Source: Lobosporangium transversale (taxonomy: Eukaryota; Mortierellomycota; Mortierellomycetes; Mortierellales; Mortierellaceae). Taken from it: a stretch of 64,000 nt of DNA. Where the stretch lies: the NCBI RefSeq assembly GCF_002105155.1, contig NW_019028981.1, forward strand, positions 1,342,501 through 1,406,500, given 5' to 3'. The number at the start of each line of letters is the position of its first letter. The stretch's first letter is position 1. Below the pieces are notes generated by a model, which made no database searches, was not told where the DNA came from, and worked only from the letters and a program-made list of their open reading frames with translations. The translations under genes were made by a program, and so were the position numbers. This document shows, piece after piece, positions 23,188 to 32,418 of the stretch.

Positions 23188-24537
23188 TTATTCCCCTTTC
23201 GCCCTCTGTGCATCCAGAGCCATCTCTTCATAAGCATGCTCATCCGCACGACGAAGCTTGCCGACCTGCTTGCGAGCAGTCTTGTGATCCTCCATGGTGC
23301 GTCCAAGACGGGACTGAGGACCATAGCCTGGCTCGGTGATGAACTTCCAGTGAACAAGGAGCCATGAAGTATGGTAGGCCATAGAGTCATAGAACTCGGG
23401 TGCCATAGCACGGATTTGAGGTAGACGCGACCAAGCGACCTTGGTGACTACAATGAGAGAGACACAGGGATAACAAAAAGAAAGATTAGAATGAGTGTCT
23501 TAAGTCTTACACTATTGCAGTCTAGTGTGATAATTTGAAATGGGCTGATGTCTAAAAAAAAAAAAAAAATAACGAATCAAATTCATCCCGGGAAAAGAAA
23601 AGTAAACATACAAAGTTAAAAATTACTTACAGTCGTGGTGCTCCATGTGGAGACCAATGTTCATGTAGGGTTTGTTGAGGATACCGTAGTAAGAGTAGGT
23701 CTCCTGGCCATCATCAAAGGTATAGTGCTCCTGAATGAAATGAGCTGCGCCAGGGTGAAGACCGTATCCGAACCAGAGCGAAGCAAACAGATAGAGCAAT
23801 CCACGTAGTCCACAGTATTTGGCCACAAGTGCATCAGTGCAGACAGTAAAGATGATGTTATAGATCTCCCAGGTCGAGGGCTTCTTCTTCATTGCTGCAC
23901 CACGGACAACGTACATCACAGGGTAGATGAACAGCCAAAGGAGCTTGAGTGCTGCATTGCCACGAATCATCTTCTTTTCCCATTCAAGAGGAAGATCAGG
24001 ATCCATTCCGGTGACACCCTGATAAGTGTGATGTTCCAAATGGTAGCGACGGAAGGAAGCATAGATCGGTACAGGAATACCAATGTTGGCTGTGAGACCA
24101 ACAAGCTTGTTCAAGAACACAGTGGGTGCAGCATGATTATGAGTGGCCTCATGGATCAGGACACCGTACAATGCTGTGATGGATCCTCCAACGATATATG
24201 AAAAGGCGATGAATCCCCAAGTGGTCTCTGTCCAGACCTTGCCAAAGAGATATGCAAAATAGACCTGAGCAGCAGCAGCGAGGATGGTGATGAGGGATGT
24301 TCTAGAGTCATGACCATAAAGAGATTCAATCTCTGGATGCTTCTTGAGGATAGCCAACTTGCGTTTCATATGAGGCTCATCCATGTTATCCATGGCTAGG
24401 TCATCATCTACACGAGGATCCGACTTTTTCCAATCACCCAAGTACAAAGGGAAACGCTTATCGAGAGCCTTGGGATCAGTGGGCAACTGCTCCTCATATT
24501 TTGCCCGCTGGTTGACTGTGGGCGATGGGTTGGACAT
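23188..24537 (-). CDS. Sphingolipid delta-4 desaturase (dihydroceramide desaturase)
   Basis: ER membrane di-iron desaturase that makes the delta-4 double bond of the sphingoid base. Two exons (24537-23631, 23447-23188), 388 residues. The N-terminal lipid-desaturase domain has DEPHMKRKLAILKKHPEI. Three His boxes are intact: HEATH (129-133), HLEHH (166-170) and HMEHH (297-301), the last followed by a codon split across the intron. Hydrophobic segments flank the boxes, and LHPGAAHFIQEHYTF plus QETYSYYGILN are strongly diagnostic of the DEGS/DES1 family. An upstream extension of the open frame exists, but MSNPSPTV at 24537 is the better start because the extension is a Leu/Ile run from the pyrimidine-rich leader. 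The N-terminus is about 30 residues longer than the animal enzymes. Confidence 0.92.
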
Positions 24538-25773
24538 GATGAAAGATGAGATGAGAACTAGGATGAATGGAAAGGACGGAGATGACCAGATGAGAAGGAG
24601 GAAGATGAGAAAAAGAAGAAGAGAGAGAAAGGAACACAACTAATATTAATTTTATATTTTACAAAAAAAGCGTTGGACACACATTGCTTTGATATGTGAA
24701 CTAGGAACCCTTCCCCCTGAGTCCTCCATTCAAAAATAACATTCCATTGCACATCTAGACACAGGGCAACCAATGAGAGAGTTTCTCATTCCCATCGACC
24801 ACTCTTATCTGCCCTATCTGTCGATTCTCTGTCTATTCTGCCTATTCTGCCTATTTTGCCTATTTTGTCTGTTCTATGGTATCACTTCCTATTTGACATC
24901 TTAAACTGGTCCACTTTCATCTTTTGTTCATACCATCCAGGAACCAGATCAACCACTCGGTTAATTTATTTTTATATTTACTGGTTGAAGTCACCTCCAG
25001 CTTATCAGATTCTAATGCTTGTCACATGAACACAGCCATTTTGCATCAAATCGCGTTCATTTTTCACACCTTCACCTTGCTCTACTTGTTCTACTTGGTC
25101 TACATATCCCAACTTCATCGAAAAGCCCTTGAACTTCTCCTCCTGACTTGAGCACAAATAACAAATAGATCTTTTCAGCTGTCTCTACCAGATACAAGGG
25201 TAGAAAAATAGTCAAAAGGACAAAGACAGGGATTGGAAGAGTCAAAGGTCACTTTCTAGATGTATTGCTTCGCTGCCTCTATACTTCTGCAACTCTCCTC
25301 CTCCGACCAAAGTACTAGAGACAAAGATAGATAGTGTCGTCAACGAGATCGAGCATGATTAAGTGGACAAACACAAATATAGAAAAAGCATGAAAAGTCG
25401 CTGGTTCAAGCTTTATATTTCTGCGCACAAGGAGTTTCCTAAGAGGATGGCAAACGCGCACCATCAATTGATTTCTCAAGTGCAATGTACTGAATATGAC
25501 AATGCTTTTCGTTTCAATGATTCAGAGCGCGCTTCTATACCTCCAATCCATTAAAGAGGGGTATTACGGTGGACTACAATAGATGCAAATTCATTCGAGG
25601 AAACATTTTCATGTCCACTCAGGCTATTTCATCCTCAGCAAAAGATCGCGAACGGACAGTGGTCAACCTTCATCATTGGCGAGGTTGAAAAAGAAAAAGG
25701 GGTCAGTGCACCTTGCTCAAAAAAAGACAAAGAAACCATTCATCCTCTCTTCATCCATCGAGCAATTGCCGAA
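24538..25773. other. Divergent intergenic region with a 9-bp tandem repeat
   Basis: About 1.2 kb between the desaturase start (minus) and the LRR gene start (plus). Five imperfect copies of a 9-bp unit (consensus cctattctg) lie at about 24832-24876. No coding sequence is supported. Part of the segment just before 25774 has open sequence in several frames and could include an unrecognised upstream exon of the LRR gene. Confidence 0.4.
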
Positions 25774-27932
25774 ATGACGCAGCATCAATACCAGCAATTC
25801 CGAAAGGACGGCATTATTGAACACGTTTGTGTTAGAATTGTCTCCACTTCTGCAAGCAATGGTGGCCCATCCTGCTATGTGACCTTGCAAGATATTCGAG
25901 ACGTGTTTCCAAACGCACAACGATTCAAGCTAGACGGACTTCCTATCCCGTTCCTTGTAGACTCTAGTGGCAGCAGGTATATATTGATTATGGCACGCCT
26001 TATCAACTTCAAGTATCTCTGGAAGGAAAAAGAAATGAAGGAATTCAATTTGGAATATATCTTCTTAGAATCGAACCGCTGCGCATTGCGTTCTATCCTT
26101 ACAAGGTTCTGGATGTAATTGCAGAAGAACCACAGCTCAGTAACGCTAACAGCGGTAGCACTGCTGGCATTTGTTTGCCCACATCGGGGAGGTCGGCAAA
26201 TCTCGACAGACTTACTACTCTTCAAAAGCATACTCATGCTATCCTCATCCAGAATTTAGAGCTTCATGATTGTACAATCCCTCGACTATTCATAATGTTG
26301 CCTGTCGACCACACCAATTGGGACCCGTTGAACATCCTGAAGAACAAGCTCCGCCTTCATTTTCTATGCGAATGTGGGGGCTATACTGCAAACACGAGCG
26401 AGAGCAGCCAGAACCAAATCCATATTGCCAAGCACGACGGATATGAAGTCCGAAACAGCATAGAGTTCTTTCGCAAATATGGGAAACGCATGCTCATCCT
26501 CTTACAATGGCTTAAAGTAGCAATACCCTCATCTGCTTCCCTGGCACCGGTCCCACATCTGGTCGATGCCGGCATTGATTATTCAATTGACTATATAGAG
26601 GCGCTCTCTAAGGAGAATCTGACCTTGAACAACATCAACAAAATCGATGACTATGAACCACTTGAAGGAGCCGATCCACAACAACTACTCTCATTCCTCC
26701 GAACCAACGATGAGGATGAGCGACTTGGCAACTTGTACAAGATCATGACCGAAACAGGCCGTGTTAAATGGATTTGTGTCGACCACTATCGTTTGGCATA
26801 TAAAGAAGAGGAACAAAAGGCATTTGAAGGTGTAGTGGGGGAGAATAGAGGCAACTATGACTTACACCTTGGTAAAGTGATGATCATATTGAGATCCAAA
26901 GTCAGAGCTGAGGAATTTTTTACTGCCCTGGCGAATGTAAGACATGTTTACGAGCTGGATATCACATTCGACTGGGATTGGACCGTGAATGAGCTTGAAG
27001 CATTCGAGAGTGCTTTGAAAGTGTCAAGCATATCGGTTCTTCGGCTTGATATTGGTCGGTTTCAAAAAAGTATCAATGGGGAAGTGCTTTCAACGTCTAG
27101 GCAATATGACGCACTTGTTCGTATCATAAAACTCAACAATATGAAAACGATTCATATTACTCTATCGCCGGATCTCATAAAACTCCCCAGCCTACGACCC
27201 AAACAATCGTCACAACTTCATAAGTTATCCTTTGGGATGAGTTTTCGATCGATTGGAGCCAGTGAATTACTATTAATTGTAAATTCACTAAAGAAGAACA
27301 TGGCTTTAACCACACTGGCCTTGAACGACAATTCAATTCGGAATGAAGGAGCTCTAGCACTGTCAGAAGCGCTCAAAAATAATACAGTTTTGACTACTTT
27401 GGACCTGAGTAACAACTCAATTGATGAATATGGGGCTGCGGCATTATCAGAGGCACTCAAGACCAACACAATGTTGACTACTTTGAATTTATGTGGCAGC
27501 CTAATTGGAGATGCAGGAGCTCAGGCACTCTCAGAGGCGCTTAAAGTTAACACCACTTTGACTACTTTGGACTTGAGTGACATCAATAATTTCGCGTCAT
27601 GGATTTTCAGAATTGAGGACCGAGGAACCTTAGCACTGTCAGAGGCACTCAAGGTCAACACGGCTCTGACCACCTTGAGATTGAGGGGCAACTTTATTGG
27701 AAATGAAGGGGCTCTTGCATTATCAGAAGCACTCAAGATTAACAAGACTTTGGCCACCTTGGACTTGGAGAGAACCTTGGTTGGGGAGGAAGGAGCTCTG
27801 GCATTATTAGAGGCGCTCAAGATTAACACTACTTTAACCACTTTGGAAGTAGATAGAGAGAAAATCGGGGCTAGAAGAGCTTCGGCATTATCAGAGGCAC
27901 TCGAGGCTAACGCAGCATTGACTTTTTATTGA
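25774..27932 (+). CDS. RNI-type leucine-rich-repeat protein of fungal accessory type
   Basis: Two exons (25774-25976, 26069-27932), 688 residues. The 92-bp intron (gtatat to ttag) is required: without it the N-terminal and main frames disagree, and with it the join reads SSGSRIEPLRIAFYPYKVLD without a break. The N-terminal about 350 residues are an unclassified domain. From about residue 470 to the end come seven to eight tandem LRRs of about 28 residues with the ribonuclease-inhibitor pattern (TTLDLSNNSIDEYGAAALSE, then ALK and a polar linker). No P-loop, membrane segment or signal peptide is seen. Such multi-copy LRR proteins are frequent in Mortierella genomes and their role is unknown; they may be recognition proteins. 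A deleted relic of the same family lies at 35222-35527. DNA repeat identity between adjacent LRR units is high, suggesting recent unit duplication. Confidence 0.8.
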
Positions 27933-28547
27933 TATGGGCGTTGCACCCGATAACTAGGGGCCCCGGGGACTGTTAGAGACGCTCGATATTGGTTGATCGA
28001 CTCTGGTTTATTTGATGGCTGAAATAATATTCAAGGAAAAAGCTCAACTTAAATAAAAAAAATAAAAAAAATAAAAAAAATAAAAAAAGCTTGCGGCGGC
28101 TTAGTAGTCATAGTGATGTTGCTTTTTGATCTTTAGATGTCGGTCCTATCTCCCCTTGCAGTGCGATCCTCGTATCTCGGCGTTGTTGAAAGTTCATTCT
28201 TTCCAATAGTACGACATTTCATTTAAATTCAAATGAAAGACTAATGTACAGCTTTCTACAATAATAAAGGCTCTTGCTTGTGATCTCTATCCATGGGAAC
28301 GGGAAGCTGTCAAGACAGTGTATCCAAAGGGCTCTGGATTTCCATCACTTCAGCTCAGATGGTCCTGAGAAATAGTAGGGGAAGTATTGCGCCAAAGGTG
28401 TCGGGGTCGATCCATGATAGTCGCTAGTGGAGCCAGAGCGTACTTCGCTCATCAATTGGCAGCAAGGATCTTACTCTACATTAAGGCCAATGGCTTGTGG
28501 AATCGACTGAAGGAGTGTTTCTAGCGTGGTGTGCCGCCAGAGGTATT

Positions 28548-28579
<32 letters not shown>

Positions 28580-29139
28580 AATTGAGCCCAATGAAACTTG
28601 ATTGCTCCTCGCAGGGATCGCTACGTGCATGGCAAATCAGCAAGCAGGGTCTGCAGGAGATACTGTGGCACTTACGCGCTCCATAAGCGACCACTCTAAG
28701 AGAACGACACTGAGGAACCCATTGACAAGGTGCAAGACAATGAGTTTGACCGCTATTTCCGGGTTTCCACGAAAAAACAAGATGGTTGGCCTCCTGGATC
28801 GGTGCAAAGCAGTCCTTCACTATACGCAAGCATGTCAACACTATTCCAGCAACCTCAGTCGCTTCCGAGCAGATGCTTAGCATATACTGTAATGTGGTCT
28901 TAACAAGAGGATAAGGCTTTCCACCCTTGTGCTCTGCAGCTATGCTATGATGAATCCTTGATTACAAGCAATAAAAATAATGTCAGGGTCTGGCACCTGA
29001 GGAGATGGGAAATAGGATGGAGCAATGGTTTCGTCTCCTCGCATTGAGTTGCCTTTGGTATGTGCTTCCATAAACCCCAAAGCCGAGATGTCTTTTTATG
29101 TGATCGTAAGTTGCTCCTTGTTTATTATATCCTACAATT
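27933..29139. other. Decayed accessory DNA, no supported gene
   Basis: About 1.2 kb of sequence without a gene I can support. It includes an A-rich tract of aaataaaaaaa units (28052-28087) and a 26-A run (28551-28578). Open frames at 28521-28883 (minus) and 28602-28880 (plus) overlap each other and match nothing I know. It may include the eroded 5' part of the adjacent Fanzor-like relic. Confidence 0.35.
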
Positions 29140-30045
29140 GTCACATCTTCTTTAAGTGGCTCGGGAGTACTGTTACTACATTTGGATAGAGAGGATGTAA
29201 TTTCTACTCTTACCGCAGCACGAACGGCCGTCTCCCGAAGAAAAAAAGTTGACGCATAAATGTCGTGAGGAGCCCCATTCAAAAGCCGCTGATCATGCTC
29301 AAACCCTCCTGGATGCCTTACAAGAACGGTTTGAAAAAAAGCTCAGAGTACAAAAGCGCCATTTTGTCAACATTAGCAAGAAGATAAATACTGCCTTCCA
29401 CTGGGAAACGGATTCTCGCTGGCTTTGCTAAGTACATGAGATCTAAAAATTGAAACGTTCAAGAATTCAAGAATGCCCTTATGAAGCTACTTTGCAATTA
29501 CTAGTGACTGTTTCCCTGGCGACATTATTGTATCGGCAGACAGCGACATGCTAGCATATAACGATATAATGACCAGCTGGCGGCCCATGTTTAGGTATAA
29601 AGGCTATATCTATCACGTCCCGACCATGTGAGGCCACTTGGGCATCTCAAGGGAACAGTTGACCGCGCTGTGAATTGTCTCGAAAAAAACTACAATTATA
29701 ACATCGCACAAATGGGGTTCACCGCCTTCGGGGATGTCAACCAAAAAACATCAAGATTTTGGGCCTTAACTTCGGTCAAGCGTGTATAATTGGTGCCGGT
29801 GCTTTGTTGCCAAGTCATGGGAGCGCCAATGGCACAGCCACACAACCCAAGTTCTATAATCTGACTATCAAGCAAAAGGCGGTGTATCGCCAATCGTTTA
29901 CTCAAGATAGTGAATGGTCCAGTTGAGGCAAAAAGAAAAGAGGCCGACAAGGCTGTGGTTGCTGTAGGTCTGGGAAAGTTTTCTTCCAATACCAGGCTTT
30001 CTTCCTTACATGAGCCGCTCCAATTTTACTTCATTCAAATAGTAA

Positions 30046-30080
<35 letters not shown>

Positions 30081-30366
30081 GTTTTCTTACCTTATAGCCG
30101 ATATTAATACATCGACACTTCTTCTAGGCCAAATCCCTTGGATAGTGGGAGCGAATATTATACTTTTAAGAAGCGCCCGCCCGAGCTGCGAAGAATTTGT
30201 AGGACAAGTTGATATTCACCGGCTCTATTGTTCCAAGTGCAAGGCTTTTATGCACAGGGTTGTGATGACTAGCCACAACATAGCTAACGTCGTCCGCGGT
30301 CATCTAATACACCAGCAGCGACCCCTCTACCTTGAGCTGATAGACAAGGATAGAGCATATCCATGA
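29140..30366 (+). pseudogene. Relic of a PIN/XPG-like plus Fanzor (TnpB-like) transposon gene
   Basis: Ordered, same-strand fragments in shifting frames. 29249-29431: a helical segment ending KKLRVQKRHFVNISKKINTA, then GCT-AAG-TAC-ATG in another frame. 29494-29628: DCFPGDIIVSADSDMLAY with the acidic cluster of XPG/PIN-type nucleases. About 29650-29730: LGISREQLTAL and, after a stop and shift, NYNYNIAQMG. 29750-29922: IKILGLNFGQACIIGAGALL then FYNLTIKQKAVYRQ, which aligns with the RuvC-I region of fungal Fanzor proteins. About 29913-30041: VVAVGLGKFSSNTRLSSLHE. A probable intron 30042-30127 (gtaagt...tctag), then EEFVGQVDIHRLYCSKCKAF and MHRVVMTSHNIANVV, the TnpB/OrfB zinc ribbon and RuvC-III region. 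The RuvC-I Asp is Asn, the RuvC-III Asp is Val, and the first CxxC keeps one Cys. It has at least three frame changes and stops, and internal deletions. Family names rest on memory of conserved blocks, not a search. Confidence 0.72.
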
Positions 30367-30470
30367 ATGAAAGACCATTGCTCAGTGTACGCCAAACGTC
30401 AAGCACCCTTCAAGGCTGAGGAGGAATCAAGGAGCCGTAAGAAAATCCACTTATAGTTCTTAAATTAGTG

Positions 30471-30509
30471 AGTCTAAAAAATATGCGTATTAGCAAATAC
30501 GTTTAGACT
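30471..30509. repeat. Inverted repeat / hairpin downstream of Fanzor-like relic
   Basis: The arm agtctaaa at 30471-30478 pairs perfectly with tttagact at 30502-30509. An inner arm gcgtatt (30485-30491) pairs largely with aaatacg (30495-30501) around an agc loop; the unpaired bulge is aaatat. The hairpin lies about 105 bp after the last recognisable codon of the Fanzor-like relic and 76 bp before the stop codon of THOC7 on the opposite strand. It could be the element's end structure or a convergent-gene terminator. Confidence 0.55.
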
Positions 30510-30584
30510 AGGTCACAGTCACGCCTATGACGTATTTAAGAGAGGTTTGTGCTGTACTTCGCCAGCTAACTCGGTTTATTATTA

Positions 30585-31983
30585 TTACAGGAGGGTGTCT
30601 ACATTCATAGATGTATCGTTATCATCAACAGGAATAGGGGTGCCTACTTCAGACCTTGGCGGTAGTGTAGGCGAAGGTTGGTAGCCTATTCTAGGTGTCC
30701 CCGCTGGTGTAATACCTAAAGAGTCTGTTGAGTGAGTACGGTGGAGACCCATCCTGAAGGAACCTTCTTCTCCCGATTGTCCTATCGTCCCATTGGTAAG
30801 TGTATTCGTCGGTCCTAAAGCAGGACTTTGTGATCCAATGCTGCTATTACTGCCCTTGCCTGATCCACCCAAGGACAATGAGTGCTGCATTTCATTCACA
30901 ATAACAGATATCGTTGAGGCGGGTCTGGGTGTAGTTGTACCTCTAGTAGTGGCTCCATCACCCGCACCATTGCTGTGAGCACCATTACCACCTCCATCAC
31001 CTTCTACGTCCGCTGTGACATCTAAGCTTCCTTCTTCAGCATGTGCAAAACCATCCTCCTGTTGGTCCTCCTCCTCATCATCCTCCGGATGTGTCCTCTT
31101 CAAATAAAGTCTCCTCTGTTCTTCCTGTTGATCCTCTTCGATCGAATCATGAATATTCTGAAGACATGAAAATGCATCATAGAACTGTTTCTTCCTCAAC
31201 TCCATAACAAGCCCCTGTCGAACAGCTTCATCTTCTAACTCTTGGATCTCGGATTGTAGAGTAGCAATGCTCTCCTGATTAGATTGTCGACTAGGAAAGC
31301 GTGAAACCTCGGTCGCTAACTGATCATAGAGGATTTTGTTGGCACGTTCTTGCTTGGCTTCCTCAAGCTCTCTCGTCAAGACTTCGAGTTCTTTTTCTGA
31401 TCGTGCAATATTTTCTTCTGTCCGTTGTTGTGATTGTTCATAACTGAGTCGTTCCCGTTCTGCCATCTCTGCTACAAGCTGTGTCTTGGAGATTGAGAGC
31501 TCAAAGTAGGTTACTTCATGCAATAAACTCTGAAGTTCCCTTTCACTGTTTTTATAAAAGAAAAAAAAAAAAAAAGGTTTTTTTTGAGATTACGATGATA
31601 ATACAGAGCGAGTATGGTTGCAAAAGAACGTGTCTTTCTTTTATTTTTTTATTTTTGCTTCTTTACAATCAACATTATTACATTCTCTTACATGTCTTCA
31701 TTTGTACCAACAGACAAAGCTTGACACCATTTATGAAAGCGAGTTGTTAATATCCTAAGAGGCCTCTCATTGACGTTCAATCGCGCCCTGATTATATCTT
31801 TTCCATATATCAGCCAACAGTGAAGTAGGATTGTAAAAATAATGAATAATTGTACAGATCAGCCTATTGCCATTATACCGATATTTTTATCCATGAACAT
31901 GTCTCCCTTAAAGTGTATTTCGAAAGTGGAGGAAAAAATAATACACTAAAGATGGATGGACAAAACCTACCTTCGTGGTCCAT
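30585..31983 (-). CDS. THOC7: THO complex subunit 7
   Basis: Component of the THO/TREX complex that couples transcription to mRNA export. Three exons (31983-31971, 31797-31692, 31545-30585), 359 residues. The first exon encodes only MDHE plus one base. Exon 2 gives IIRARLNVNERPLRILTTRF then HKWC, matching the THOC7 opening in animals. Exon 3 gives LLHEVTYFELSISKTQLVAE and a long coiled coil ending ELRKKQFYDAFSCLQNIHDS, the diagnostic THOC7 block. After about residue 190 the protein continues with an acidic stretch and a Ser/Gly/Thr-rich tail of about 160 residues, absent from animal THOC7 (about 200 residues) and probably disordered. The gene is divergent from UTP5. Confidence 0.87.
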
Positions 31984-32418
31984 GACTAAGGTTTAATGAA
32001 AGTAAATGGTATTGTCAATTAGAGGCGCTACAAGAATGCTGATCGCCTTGTGCGGAGCAAAAAAAAAAAAAAAAAAAAAAAAACTTCAGAGGTAATATGG
32101 ATGGAACGTTTAAACAAGAAAAGTGCATCTGTTTCTGTTCGTTAATGGAATCACGTGCACTGTGCCAGATCAAGTCGCGAGGGAAAGTGGCTTTTGTTTA
32201 TTGAGCCAATCGCTTTGCTTTTTTTTTTTTTTTTTTTTTTTTTTCCCCTCCTATAGCCCTATTGCTTGAAAACATAGTCTTGGGTAGTCAGGTCTTCTAC
32301 CTTCACCTTTGACTTTGCTCTGTAAATCCTTCACCTACTCTCCAGTCCCATTCTCTTCTTCTTCTTCTTTTTTTTTTTATTCTACTGTTCAACAAAAAAG
32401 TCAATTTCATAAACAACC
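31984..32418. promoter_or_regulatory. Divergent promoter region THOC7/UTP5
   Basis: A 435-bp spacer between two outward-facing genes. It contains an A run (32060-32083), a T run (32219-32244) and a CTT-rich block just before the UTP5 ATG. Both promoters must lie here; both genes serve RNA metabolism, so shared regulation is possible but is only an inference. Confidence 0.5.

Noticed and set aside
24538..24639. N-terminal extension of the desaturase
   Set aside because: It is a Leu/Ile run read from the pyrimidine-rich leader, and MSNPSP at 24537 fits the family start region better.
25390..25420. tRNA-like T-loop (ggttcaagc)
   Set aside because: No matching A box, anticodon arm or acceptor stem could be formed around it.
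25774..26118. Separate 114-residue gene upstream of the LRR gene
   Set aside because: A 92-bp intron with good splice sites joins its first 203 bp to the LRR frame with a continuous protein.
28521..28883. Minus-strand 120-residue frame as a gene
   Set aside because: No recognisable domain, overlapping plus-strand frame of equal quality, and it lies in decayed DNA.
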